In this document: piece by piece, positions 27,071-35,825 of the stretch
Numbering within the stretch: the stretch's first letter is position 1
Layout: every line of letters begins with the position of its first letter
DNA from: an uncultured Pseudanabaenaceae cyanobacterium
Lineage (GTDB): Bacteria; Cyanobacteriota; Cyanobacteriia; PCC-9006; JAAUQQ01
Length of the DNA stretch: 38,541 bases
Reading direction: 5' to 3'
NCBI GenBank assembly: GCA_938021205.1
Contig: CALIGI010000084.1
Location: forward strand, 1-38,541
Notes under the pieces: generated by a model
Database searches by the model: none
Told to the model about the DNA's origin: nothing
What the model saw: only the letters and a program-made list of their open reading frames with translations
Translations under genes and position numbers: made by a program

Positions 27071-29533
27071 TCAGGCTTGGGTGGGTCGATTGCGAGTGGG
27101 TAGATCTTGGGTGGGCAGGTGAACGGTGAAGCAGGTGCCTTGACCTTCTTGGCTGGTTAGCTGGATTTGGCCACCATGGAGGTCTATGCATTTTCGGACA
27201 ATGGAGAGTCCTAAGCCTGTGCCAGGAATAGTGCCGACGTTGGCGGCGCGATGGAAGGAATCGAATAGATAGGATTGGTCTTCTGCGGGAATGCCAATGC
27301 CGCGATCGCGAATAGAGAAGATAAGTTCTTCTGGTTCGCAATGCACCTTGCATTCGATCGGTTGGCCTTCCAAAGAATATTTGAGGGCGTTAGAAAAGAG
27401 ATTTGTGACAATTTGCCGCAGAAGCCGTTCATCAACATTGCAGCTTGGGTTGCCTTGGGGGTAATCCACTGCTAGGGGGTGAGTTCGATCGCTCTGGGAT
27501 TCAAAGGCATCTTGTAACTCGGGGAACAGATTTTGAAAGAAGGCAACGATGTCTAACGGGGCAGGGCTAAAGTCGAGGCGATCGGCTTCGGCACGGTTGA
27601 GGAAGAGGACATCGTTGACGAGTTCTGTGAGGTGTTGGACGGAATTTTGGATGCGTTCGAAGTGGGTGGAGCGGCGAGCTTCGTCCCATTGGGGGCCATA
27701 ACGTTCGAGTAGCTCTGCAGAGGAGCAGATGATGGTGAGGGGGGTGCGATATTCATGGGAAATCATGGAAATCACTCGCGATTTGAGTTCGTTCAGTTCG
27801 CGTTCTTTTTCCAGAGATTTGAGGACTTCCGCTTCGGCTAGTTTGCGATCGCTAATGTCCTGCAAGACGCCGATGTCGAATTTCATCGCACCTTTGTCGT
27901 CATAGACCCCTGAGACTGTGAGGGCTGCCCATTGGGGCTGGCCATCTTTGCGGATGAAGCATTTTTCTAAGGAGAAGGAGCTAATGTCACCGCTGAGCAG
28001 CTTTCGGTAATGGGCCAAATCCTCTTTCAGGAAGCGAGGATCGGTAATTTCTTGAAAGGTCATTTTCATGAGTTCGGGGCGAGCATAGCCCAGCAAGTCG
28101 CAGAACTTTTGGTTAACTTCCATAAAGTTACCCGTGGGGCTCACTAAGCTGATGCCAACGGCAGCCTGTTCGACGATGGCCTGGAACAGGGCTTGGCTAT
28201 TTTGCAGTTTGATTTCTGCGATGCGAAAGTCGGTGATGTCGCGGGAGGCGCTGACGAGGGCATAGATTTCGCCATTGCTGCTGTGTAGGGGGATCTTTAG
28301 GGTGTCGAGGTGACGATAGTGATTGCCGTGGCGACGTTCATCGGGGTAGCGTTCCTCGGCTTGGAATCGCTCGCCTCGGTCAAAGACTTGCTGGTTTTGC
28401 TGGGCCATTCGCTGGGCCTGGGAGGGGGCAAAACATTCTGCTAGGGTTTTGCCTTCGACGGCTTCCCGCTGGCCTAGGCCGAGGGCTTCGATGAAGGCAC
28501 GGTTGCAGTAGTCGATGCATTGGCTCTGGCGGTTGATGACATAAATTTGGTCCGGGATGGCGTCGATGATGGCGCGAAGCTCTGTGGTGCGTTGGGTAAT
28601 GCTCTGTTCAAGGGTTTGGTTTTGGGCAGAGATTTGCTGGAAGAGGCGATCGCAGGATTGTTCAGCCTGGCGCTGCTCGGTGATGTCTTCAGCGACGCCG
28701 ATAAAGCGGTACATCTGGCCATTGGCATCGCGCAGGGGGAAGCTGCGATCGTGGATCCAGCGGATGTCACCGTTAGGCGTTTGGATGCGATATTCGAGCT
28801 CGCATTGGTCCGGCCCAGTGGGATGGAGGTTGGTCATGCAAAGCTGGTCTAGGGCTGCTTTGACATAGCTCCGATCCTCCGGGTGAATGGCGGATTGGAG
28901 GGAGTCTGGGTCGCTGTAGAGGCTGCTACAGGATCGCTCCCACACTTTTTCGTAGGAGGGGCTGATATAGAGCTGTTGTTGGGCGATGGGGTCGTAGATC
29001 CAAAAGACATCCCGCATGGTTTGGGCGAGCTGGAGAAATTCCCGCTCGAAGCCGAATTGTTCGGCAGGGGAGACTTTTTCGTCGGTGACGTCACGAATCC
29101 AGCCATGGACAATCTGTTTGGAGTCGTCGTCGGTGACGAGCTGCCAACGTAGCCAGCGGTAGCTGCCGTCTCGGTGGCGAAATCGATGCTCAAAGGTGCT
29201 GCGTTGGCGCTGCCGGGAGGCTAAAGATGGGCTGTGGGGGCGATTGAGGAGACTGTTGAGTTGGAGGAGGCTGCTTTGGAGGTCTTGGGGATGGATCCAT
29301 TGGCTCCAAGGTTGGCCTTGAAGTTCTTCGGGCCGCCAACCCAGGCTTTGGACCCAACTGAAGCTCACGGTTTGGAAGCGGCCTTCGCGGTTGAGGGTGC
29401 AGAGCAGATCGAGGGGGAGCTCGAAGTATTGTTTGAGGCTGGTTTGGGCCTGGGAATATTGGTCAAAAGCTTGGGTTACGTCGGTGGCCCCTTGGAGGGA
29501 AGGGCTGGGGGGACGTGAGCTGGAGGGACCCAT
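27071..29533 (-). CDS. Multi-PAS sensor histidine kinase
   Basis: A soluble sensor kinase of 820 residues. Four PAS domains are visible at about 38-150, 168-285, 318-440 and 450-565, each ending in a PAC-like motif (for example GWIRDVTDEK, GVAEDITEQRQAE, SASRDITDFRIAE, GVLQDISDRKLAE). The HisKA domain has the phospho-acceptor His593 in SMISHEYRTPLT. The ATPase domain has an N-box LRQIVTNLFSNALKYS, DRGIGIP and GTGLGLSIVRKC. No membrane segment or signal peptide and no receiver domain is present. No response regulator gene is adjacent, so it is an orphan kinase; signal and partner are unknown. A terminator at 29656-29707 separates it from the upstream TPR gene. Confidence 0.93.
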   Translation of the reverse strand: MGPSSSRPPSPSLQGATDVTQAFDQYSQAQTSLKQYFELPLDLLCTLNREGRFQTVSFSWVQSLGWRPEELQGQPWSQWIHPQDLQSSLLQLNSLLNRPHSPSLASRQRQRSTFEHRFRHRDGSYRWLRWQLVTDDDSKQIVHGWIRDVTDEKVSPAEQFGFEREFLQLAQTMRDVFWIYDPIAQQQLYISPSYEKVWERSCSSLYSDPDSLQSAIHPEDRSYVKAALDQLCMTNLHPTGPDQCELEYRIQTPNGDIRWIHDRSFPLRDANGQMYRFIGVAEDITEQRQAEQSCDRLFQQISAQNQTLEQSITQRTTELRAIIDAIPDQIYVINRQSQCIDYCNRAFIEALGLGQREAVEGKTLAECFAPSQAQRMAQQNQQVFDRGERFQAEERYPDERRHGNHYRHLDTLKIPLHSSNGEIYALVSASRDITDFRIAEIKLQNSQALFQAIVEQAAVGISLVSPTGNFMEVNQKFCDLLGYARPELMKMTFQEITDPRFLKEDLAHYRKLLSGDISSFSLEKCFIRKDGQPQWAALTVSGVYDDKGAMKFDIGVLQDISDRKLAEAEVLKSLEKERELNELKSRVISMISHEYRTPLTIICSSAELLERYGPQWDEARRSTHFERIQNSVQHLTELVNDVLFLNRAEADRLDFSPAPLDIVAFFQNLFPELQDAFESQSDRTHPLAVDYPQGNPSCNVDERLLRQIVTNLFSNALKYSLEGQPIECKVHCEPEELIFSIRDRGIGIPAEDQSYLFDSFHRAANVGTIPGTGLGLSIVRKCIDLHGGQIQLTSQEGQGTCFTVHLPTQDLPTRNRPTQA

Positions 29534-29655
29534 GGATGAACCTGTTGATGACCTGAGTCGAAGGGATAGGGGGTTGCTGCCTGTAGAGTTTTGGCATTGT
29601 GACCCCGTCTCGATGCTTTTCTAATCTATCGCGAGTTTGCCGGAGGAGGGATCTC

Positions 29656-29707
29656 AAAACAGTGAAACGCCAGTCGGGATCTGCTTCCGGCTAGCGTTTC
29701 ACTGTTT
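29656..29707 (-). terminator. Terminator after the TPR gene
   Basis: A 14-bp perfect stem, AAACAGTGAAACGC (29657-29670) with GCGTTTCACTGTTT (29694-29707), closes a 23-base loop with partial inner pairing (CGG/CCG). On the minus strand it lies 23 bp after the TPR stop and is followed by TTTTGAG. This fits an intrinsic terminator with a short T run. Confidence 0.7.
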
Positions 29708-29730
29708 ATTAAGACTGAGGTGCTCGAACT

Positions 29731-30834
29731 TTAGCGGTCGGGATAGGCAATCTGGGTCAGTTCATCTAGCAGCAGGACTTCTTCTTGGCGATCGCCCAAT
29801 GTCCGAGCCAAAATCAGCGCTCGCTGGAAGTAGCTATTGGCTGCGGGATTGTTGCCTCTTGCTTGGTAGAAGCTTGCTAGGGAGCGGATCGTGGAAAACT
29901 GCTGACGCAGGTCATTCCGGGAGCGGGCCATGGCGAGGCGACGATCCAAGAGGTCGAGAGCACGGGTTTCGCTGCCGGATTTGCTGTGGGCCGCAACTAG
30001 GCCATCGATGGCGCGGAATTCATTGGGGGTATCGCGATCGCGCTTGGCCAGATTATAAGCCGCACCATAGGCTCCCAAGGCATCGGCAGACAGGTTCAGA
30101 GCCAGGTAGGAATCGCCGAGGTGATTGAGGGTGTTGGCCTGGGCGATGGGGTTACGGGTTTGCTGGCGGAAGACGAGGGCTTGTTCAAGTAGTTTGATGG
30201 CACGGCCATGCTCACCCTGGCGGGCGGCGGCGAGGCCAACGTTGCTAAGGGAAATGCCCTGGCCGTCAATATCGGCAATGTCTTGGGCAATGCGCTGGGC
30301 TTCTTCAAAGCTGCGCTCAGCTTCAGGTGCAAAACCTCGGCGCATGAGCAGGGTGCCAACGTTATTGAGGGCATAGACCTGGCCTTGGTAGTCGCCTTGG
30401 TCACGGGCAATGGCGAGGCGACGGCGTAGGGCATCTTCGGCGGGGATGACTTCGCCCAGTTCGCCGTGGGTGAGGCCAATTAAGTCCAAGGCACGACCCA
30501 TGCCCTGGTCGTCATCGGACTGGCGGTAGAGGTCGTAGGCTTCTTCCCAAAGAGCGATCGCCTTGCGGGGTAAGCCCAGGCGAGCCTGATTGCTGGCTTC
30601 GTTCATGAAGAGATCGGCGCGATCGCGGGACTGGCCACGGGTCCCGTTATTGATCTGCGTCTGAAGCTGCTGATCCAACGTGGGATTGAGGGGGGTGCGG
30701 AGCGGCTCGTCGGGAAAAAACTGTGCGGCTGCTGGAGCCTGGGTCGCCATGAGCAATGCACCAGCACTCAGACTTCCATAGAACCAGCGATTCAGGCGAG
30801 CCATGTTAGATCCCCAAGAAGACAAATTCTGCAT
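29731..30834 (-). CDS. Secreted TPR-repeat protein
   Basis: A 367-residue protein with an N-terminal signal peptide (RLNRWFYGSLSAGALLMATQAPAAAQ, cleavage probably after AAA). About six tetratricopeptide repeats follow at roughly 70-360 (for example QVYALNNVGTLLMRRGFAPEAE and AQANTLNHLGDSYLALNLSADAL). Such proteins are exported scaffolds in cyanobacteria; the partner is unknown. Two starts are possible: 30834, with AGGGGAAAT upstream, or Met11 at 30804, with GGGGAT upstream. The signal peptide works with both. It is followed by a terminator and preceded by a 189-bp gap. Confidence 0.85.
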   Translation of the reverse strand: MQNLSSWGSNMARLNRWFYGSLSAGALLMATQAPAAAQFFPDEPLRTPLNPTLDQQLQTQINNGTRGQSRDRADLFMNEASNQARLGLPRKAIALWEEAYDLYRQSDDDQGMGRALDLIGLTHGELGEVIPAEDALRRRLAIARDQGDYQGQVYALNNVGTLLMRRGFAPEAERSFEEAQRIAQDIADIDGQGISLSNVGLAAARQGEHGRAIKLLEQALVFRQQTRNPIAQANTLNHLGDSYLALNLSADALGAYGAAYNLAKRDRDTPNEFRAIDGLVAAHSKSGSETRALDLLDRRLAMARSRNDLRQQFSTIRSLASFYQARGNNPAANSYFQRALILARTLGDRQEEVLLLDELTQIAYPDR

Positions 30835-31023
30835 TATTTCCCCTAATCCCTTCAGGACTCAACAAATTAGTCATCGAAAGCTGTACTGAACCGGCCTACC
30901 GAAAGGCACAAGACCCCCTTGTTGGGAACTTACCCACGGCTGCATGGAATTTTACACGTTCTAATTAAAAACCGCCGCTTTGTCGCCTGTGAGTCCCAGA
31001 TCTACATGGGCCATCTTCATGGA

Positions 31024-31713
31024 CTATGACCTGCCCAATAGCCCCGCCAAATCGCCTTCTGCCAAGCCAGCCTGGGTCTCTTCCAGGGGCTCATCAAAAT
31101 AAATGGTGCGCAGATCTGGCGGCAGAGAAGACTCCAATTGTCGATAGGCCTGCTGCAAACCATCCTGGACCTCATGGGCAGAAACTTGCTCGCCTTCTGC
31201 CTGTAAATAAGCCGCGATCCGAGTCTCACTCCAGTGATAGGTCTGGGCCATGATCGTCATCAGGCGCTGGCGCGGCGGTAGCTGATCTAGGGCCTGCTCC
31301 ACATAGCACCACAGCGGAGGGGGGGCAGCTTTGATGGAATACTGAATCTCCTCAACGGGAGGTAATGCCACCTGGTTGATCGACTGAGCCGTGATGTTAA
31401 TCAACCAGTTTTGCAGCGTTAGCTCCGGTGCGTCGCTAGGACTGGCTGGCTTGAGATTTAAGCCGCGCAGCTCATAAAAAACGTGACGCCACACGAGAGA
31501 AAATAAATAATCTGCCTGGACCGCCGATCGCGTCGAATGCCAGATCAGGGTATAGACAACAGGGGTGTAGCGACAAAGAATCGCCGTAAAGTAACGTCCT
31601 TCGTCGGCCTTTTCCTGAAATAGTTGGAGCAATTCCTCATCACTCCGCTGGGCAAGGGGCGCAATGAGCGGGTGACGGACCTCTGGGAATTGGGGGATCT
31701 GTACGTTACTCAT
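31024..31713 (-). CDS. Sigma-70-like (ECF-type) regulator, putative
   Basis: A 229-residue protein starting MSNVQIPQFPEVRHPLI. Residues about 22-75 (RSDEELLQLFQEKADEGRYF, then YTPVVYTLIW and YLFSLVWRHVFYEL) look like sigma region 2. The stretch VEQALDQLPPRQRLMTIMAQTYHWSETRIAAYL looks like region 4, with a helix-turn-helix. No strong -10 recognition motif can be confirmed by eye, so the call is moderate. The frame is open to a TTG at 31722, but ATG 31713 is preferred. It is a single gene with large gaps on both sides. If real, it would be a minor sigma factor or a sigma-like regulator. Confidence 0.6.
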   Translation of the reverse strand: MSNVQIPQFPEVRHPLIAPLAQRSDEELLQLFQEKADEGRYFTAILCRYTPVVYTLIWHSTRSAVQADYLFSLVWRHVFYELRGLNLKPASPSDAPELTLQNWLINITAQSINQVALPPVEEIQYSIKAAPPPLWCYVEQALDQLPPRQRLMTIMAQTYHWSETRIAAYLQAEGEQVSAHEVQDGLQQAYRQLESSLPPDLRTIYFDEPLEETQAGLAEGDLAGLLGRS

Positions 31714-31787
31714 GCACGCCAAGCGTCAATAGGGTGAGTCGAAATCTGGCAAGGGAAAGCAGGAATCGCAATGGTCTTTCCCGCAAA

Positions 31788-31812
31788 CTTTAAGGTAAAT
31801 GTGACCTTAAAG
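31788..31812. repeat. Operator-like dyad CTTTAAGGT-N7-ACCTTAAAG
   Basis: A perfect 9-bp dyad with a 7-bp spacer, about 75 bp upstream of the sigma-like gene start (minus strand). The size and spacing fit a dimeric DNA-binding protein site, but it may also be a weak hairpin. Confidence 0.45.
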
Positions 31813-32106
31813 GGCACAGTGTATCGCAATCTGTGTATCACAACTCTCCCCTAGCCCGGAGTCTATACTGAGCTAGAGCCAGGGGAAGTCGCCTTACGCC
31901 ATAGATGATTGGTATAGAGCACTCCAGTGGAGCCCTTCCCGTGGCGTTCTAGCATTGGCGCTCTTATTGGCCTTGGATCTACCAGAAATGGCTCCTGAGT
32001 CAATCTAATTAAGTCCCTAGATCAGTAGACTCCAATTTATAGGCTTCTCCCTGCCATGCCGATGGGGCAATAGCCCGCTTTATATCAGTATTCAGCCCCT
32101 AATAGA

Positions 32107-32158
32107 CCGACTCAACATGAACCCCAAGGGCTATCCCACCTGGGCCATGTTGAGTCGG
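32107..32158. repeat. 13-bp perfect inverted repeat upstream of devB
   Basis: CCGACTCAACATG (32107-32119) and CATGTTGAGTCGG (32146-32158) flank 26 bases. The loop contains CTATCCCACC (32131-32140), repeated exactly at 32181-32190 just outside the stem. No T tract is seen. Confidence 0.65.
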
Positions 32159-32332
32159 CTTGCAAAATAATCGCCTAAGCCTATCCCACCAGAGATGGTC
32201 AACAAATGGTTACAATTCGTAAATAAGTTTCCAATGGAGTAAAGGCTCTAGCGGCTCAGCACTAAGCAGTCATCTCCCTATCGTTATTCCTTAAAGCTCA
32301 GCGCCCTGCATCTCTGCCTTCCCCCCTTTCCC

Positions 32333-33730
32333 ATGGCTATTTCCTCCCGTACTTTCAAGTCCCCTGGCTTCATCATTGCAGCTCTCTCTGCTGTGTCCTT
32401 GGGAATTGTGGGCTTTGGCCTGTTCCTCATGCTGCGGCCCGGTAGCTCCCTTGCCCCTGTCGAAGAGCCAGCCACCGACACCGTTACTGAGGAGCGAAAA
32501 ATTACGGCTCTAGGACGCATCGAACCAGATGGGGGTATCTATAGCGTTGCTGCTCCTTCGACTCAAAGCGCTTCTCGGGTCATGCGTATTCAAGTTCGAG
32601 AAGGACAACAGGTTCAAAAGGGGCAACCTCTAGCCTTGATGGATTCCTATCCACGCTTGATCGCTTCAGCTCGTCAGGCCGAGGCGCTGGCGATCGAGGC
32701 CCAGGCTAATCTTGAGCAAGTGAAGGCAGGTGCAAAGACCGGCGATATCCAAGCCGAAGTGGCGGCAGCGGAGGCCAGTGAGGCCAATATTCGCTCCCAG
32801 GAAGCGGAGGTGGATGCTAAGGCTGCTAGTGCTGCGGTGATTGAGGCAGAGCTGCGCAAGGCAGAGGTGGATTTAGAGCGCTATAAGGATCTGTATGTGG
32901 ATCGGGCAATTTCCCAATCTGATTTTGAAGTGCGCCAGCTTACCTTTATTACTAAGCAGCGTGAGCTGGATGAAGCAGGCCGCCAGTTAGATCGTGCTCG
33001 CAGTGAGCTAGAGGCCATTACCAAGCGGTTTGAACAGGCCAAGCAGCAGGTCATTGGATTGCGAGAAGTGCGCCCAGAAGATATACAGCGAGCTGAAGCA
33101 GGCATTCAATCAGCCCTAGCCAATCTGGACCGTACCAAAGCTGAGCTGGAACAATCCGTTGTTTTGGCCCCTATTGATGGACAGATCCTAGAAATCCACA
33201 CGAGTAATGGGGAAGCCGTGGGCGACCAGGGTATTTTGGACCTAGCTCGCACGGACCGTATGACCGTGGTGGCCGAAGTCTATGAAACTGACATTCGTGA
33301 TGTCCAAGTGGGTCAGCCGGTTAAGGTCAACAGCCCTGCCCTAGCGACTTCTCTCCGGGGACGTGTGGCCCAGGTGGGGCTCAAGATTGATAAAAAAGAT
33401 GTGCTAGATACGGACCCTGCAGCGGATACCGATGCCCGCGTGGTGGAGGTGACAGTGCTGTTGGAAAACAGTGAGGTCGTGGCCACTTTGACTAATCTTC
33501 AGGTCAATGTAGCCATTGACACTGCTGCACCGATCTTGCGTTCCGAGCCGGACTCTAATGGGTCAACGACGGTACAGCGGGGCGATCCTTTGAGCCAGCC
33601 TGGGTTGTCTAGCGGTGGATTACTCAACAATGGGTTGTTGGAGAGTCCGCTATTGAATGGCAATGGCGATGGAGCCCGTGACAACGGTGAGGATAATGCT
33701 GCTGATACCCGCGATGGGAGCGAATCATGA
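32333..33730 (+). CDS. devB: DevB-like periplasmic adaptor (HlyD family)
   Basis: Membrane fusion protein of a DevBCA exporter, linking the inner-membrane ABC complex to a TolC-type outer-membrane channel. The 465-residue protein has one N-terminal membrane segment (FIIAALSAVSLGIVGFGLFLML), the DevB-type lipoyl start ITALGRIEPDGGIYSVAAP, and a long alpha-helical hairpin rich in Ala, Glu and Arg (about 110-280). The second lipoyl half is VLAPIDGQILEIHTSNGEAV. The C-terminus (about 400-465) is low-complexity, rich in Gly, Asn and Asp. The ATG at 32333 has no Shine-Dalgarno sequence. The stop overlaps the devC start by 4 bp (ATGA). Confidence 0.92.
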   Translation: MAISSRTFKSPGFIIAALSAVSLGIVGFGLFLMLRPGSSLAPVEEPATDTVTEERKITALGRIEPDGGIYSVAAPSTQSASRVMRIQVREGQQVQKGQPLALMDSYPRLIASARQAEALAIEAQANLEQVKAGAKTGDIQAEVAAAEASEANIRSQEAEVDAKAASAAVIEAELRKAEVDLERYKDLYVDRAISQSDFEVRQLTFITKQRELDEAGRQLDRARSELEAITKRFEQAKQQVIGLREVRPEDIQRAEAGIQSALANLDRTKAELEQSVVLAPIDGQILEIHTSNGEAVGDQGILDLARTDRMTVVAEVYETDIRDVQVGQPVKVNSPALATSLRGRVAQVGLKIDKKDVLDTDPAADTDARVVEVTVLLENSEVVATLTNLQVNVAIDTAAPILRSEPDSNGSTTVQRGDPLSQPGLSSGGLLNNGLLESPLLNGNGDGARDNGEDNAADTRDGSES

Positions 33731-34884
33731 TTTTTGCAATCCCCTTAGCCTGGTTGCAGCTTATTCGTGAGAAGGTTCGATTGCTGGTGGCCCTTGCGGG
33801 TATTGGTTTTGCGGTGATTTTGATGTTTATCCAGCTGGGCTTTCGAGATGCCCTGTTTGATAGCTCCGTGCGGTTGCATAAAGCCCTAGAGGGCGACATC
33901 TTTATGATGAGTCCTCAATCAACCGCTCTGATTGCCTTGGATAGCTTTTCCCGCCGTCGGTTGTTCCAAGCCGAGGGAGTTCCAGGGGTTGAAAGTATCA
34001 CCCCCATCTATATCAGTTTTGCCCTGTGGAAGAATCCAGCGGATCGCAGTACTCGTAGCATTCAGGTGATGGGCTATGACCCCTCTCAATCCATCGTTTC
34101 TAACGACTTACTGCCGGATTCTGAAGCATTGAAGCTGCGAGATCATGTTTTGTTTGATCGAGATTCCCGTCCGGAGTTTGGTCCGGTCGCGGAACTGTTT
34201 GAAGAACAGGGATATGTGACCACAGAAGTTGCGGGTCGACGAGTGACCGTGGGCGGGCTGTTTAACCTAGGGGCCTCCTTTGGTGCCGATGGCAATTTGG
34301 TGACCAGCGACATCAATTTTTTGCGCATGTTCGATCGCGACCCCGGTCTCATCGACATGGGCATGATTCGGTTACAGCCTGGCGCAAATGTGGACCAAGC
34401 GATCGCCCAAATGCGCAAAGAGATCCAGGAGCCTAATGGCGATGTACTAGTGCTCTCCAAGGACGAATTCATTGCTTTTGAGCGAGACTACTGGCAAAAC
34501 AGCACGGCCATTGGCTTTATCTTTAACTTAGGAGCGGGCATTGGCTGGATCGTTGGCATGGTGATTGTCTATCAGATCCTTTATACCGACGTTGCCGATC
34601 ACCTGGCGGAATATGCCACCCTAAAGGCAATGGGGTATCGCAATCGCTATTTGCTGTCGGTGGTGTTCCAGGAGGCGGTGGTGCTGTCGATTCTTGGTTT
34701 TATCCCGGCTTTTTTCCTCTGTATGGTGCTGTATAACGCGACGGAGAACGCGACTTCGTTGCCCCTGCACATGACCCAGGAGCGGGGCACCCTTGTTTTT
34801 TGTTTGACCATGTCGATGTGTGTGATTTCTGGGGCGATCGCCGTCCGTAAGGTCCAAGAAGCCGATCCTGCTGATATTTTTTAG
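33727..34884 (+). CDS. devC: DevC-like ABC exporter permease
   Basis: FtsX/MacB-type permease of 385 residues: one N-terminal helix (about 16-37), a large external domain, and three C-terminal helices (about 262-375). Characteristic DevC features include the start IPLAWLQLIREKVRLLVALAGIGFAVILMF, IQLGFRDALFDSSV and TLKAMGYRNRYLL. In heterocyst-forming species DevBCA exports glycolipids; many non-heterocystous cyanobacteria have paralogs with other or unknown cargo, and this window does not say which applies. It starts within the end of devB and ends in the first unit of a 13-bp repeat array. Confidence 0.94.
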   Translation: MIFAIPLAWLQLIREKVRLLVALAGIGFAVILMFIQLGFRDALFDSSVRLHKALEGDIFMMSPQSTALIALDSFSRRRLFQAEGVPGVESITPIYISFALWKNPADRSTRSIQVMGYDPSQSIVSNDLLPDSEALKLRDHVLFDRDSRPEFGPVAELFEEQGYVTTEVAGRRVTVGGLFNLGASFGADGNLVTSDINFLRMFDRDPGLIDMGMIRLQPGANVDQAIAQMRKEIQEPNGDVLVLSKDEFIAFERDYWQNSTAIGFIFNLGAGIGWIVGMVIVYQILYTDVADHLAEYATLKAMGYRNRYLLSVVFQEAVVLSILGFIPAFFLCMVLYNATENATSLPLHMTQERGTLVFCLTMSMCVISGAIAVRKVQEADPADIF

Positions 34885-34943
34885 GCCAATCTTTTAGGCC
34901 AATCTTTTAGGCCAATATTTGAGGCCGGTATTCTAGGCCAATA
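34879..34943 (+). repeat. Five tandem 13-bp repeats between devC and devA
   Basis: Units at 34879, 34892, 34905, 34918 and 34931: TTTTAGGCCAATC twice, then TTTTAGGCCAATA, TTTGAGGCCGGTA and TTCTAGGCCAATA. The first unit contains the devC stop codon. It fills nearly the whole gap to devA. Confidence 0.93.
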
Positions 34944-34952
34944 TTTCCCTCT

Positions 34953-35729
34953 ATGCTCTCGCATCGCGATTCATCTTCTTTCAAAAGTGCCAAGCAGCGC
35001 GCTTTATCCGCCATGACTTCCGCTACCGAGCCGATCATTTCCATCGACCATGTGAGCCACTACTTTGGCAGCGGTCGCCTGCGCAAACAGGTCCTTTGCG
35101 AAGTGAGTGCCCGTGTGGACCCTGGCGAGGTCGTCATTCTCATGGGTCCCTCCGGCTCCGGTAAGACCACATTACTCACATTGATTGGTGCATTGCGTTC
35201 CACCCAGGAAGGCAGTCTCAAGCTCCTGGGTGAGGAAATGTACAAAGCCCGCAACAAACAGCTCGTGCGGCTGCGGCGCAATATCGGCTATATCTTCCAA
35301 GCCCACAACCTACTCAATGCCCTCACCGCAAGGCAAAATGTGCAGATGTCTCTGGATTTGCACCCTAACTTGACAACCAAGGAAAAGAAAATCCGCTCTC
35401 TGGAAATGCTAGAAGCGGTGGGTCTGTTGGACTGGGCTAATTACTATCCCCAGGAACTTTCGGGAGGTCAGAAGCAGCGTGTGGCGATCGCCCGTGCCCT
35501 GGTCAGCTCCCCCCGCGTGGTCCTCGCTGATGAACCTACCGCTGCTCTAGACAAGCAATCCGGTCGTGACGTGGTCGAAATTATGCAGCGTCTTGCCCGT
35601 CAGCGAGGTAGCGCTGTTCTTCTCGTTACCCACGATAACCGCATCCTCGATGTGGCCGATCGCATCCTGCAAATGGAAGATGGACGCCTCAGCACTCTCC
35701 CGCGAGAACAGTTGATCGGGCTGAGTTAA
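34953..35729 (+). CDS. devA: DevA-like ABC exporter ATPase
   Basis: LolD/MacB-type ATPase that powers the DevBC exporter. Motifs counted from the first Met: Walker A GPSGSGKTT (65-73), Q-loop near FQAHNLLNALT, signature LSGGQKQRVAIARAL (169-183), Walker B VVLADEP (Asp193, Glu194), and H-loop VTHD. The 258-residue frame has about 20 extra residues at the start. Met21 (35013), giving MTSATEPIISIDHVSHYFGSG, fits family length better and may be the true start. It is the last gene of devBCA and convergent with the NUDIX gene. Confidence 0.94.
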   Translation: MLSHRDSSSFKSAKQRALSAMTSATEPIISIDHVSHYFGSGRLRKQVLCEVSARVDPGEVVILMGPSGSGKTTLLTLIGALRSTQEGSLKLLGEEMYKARNKQLVRLRRNIGYIFQAHNLLNALTARQNVQMSLDLHPNLTTKEKKIRSLEMLEAVGLLDWANYYPQELSGGQKQRVAIARALVSSPRVVLADEPTAALDKQSGRDVVEIMQRLARQRGSAVLLVTHDNRILDVADRILQMEDGRLSTLPREQLIGLS

Positions 35730-35825
35730 CGGTGCGGAATGATTGACTGAACCCATCCATTGGCCTGCTTGCGCTTGCGAGGTGGAATTCAAAAAAATAG
35801 CCTGTAGACGAATTAGAACGAAAGC

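Larger units (their letters stand above)
31714..32332. other. 619-bp gap, divergent sigma-like gene / devB, with inverted repeats
   Basis: No gene is supported. It should contain promoters for both flanking genes. Seen: GGGAAAG (31753-31759) with CTTTCCC (31776-31782); CTTTAAGGT (31788-31796) with ACCTTAAAG (31804-31812), a 9-bp operator-like dyad; and a 13-bp inverted repeat at 32107-32158. No known regulator box is claimed. Confidence 0.5.
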
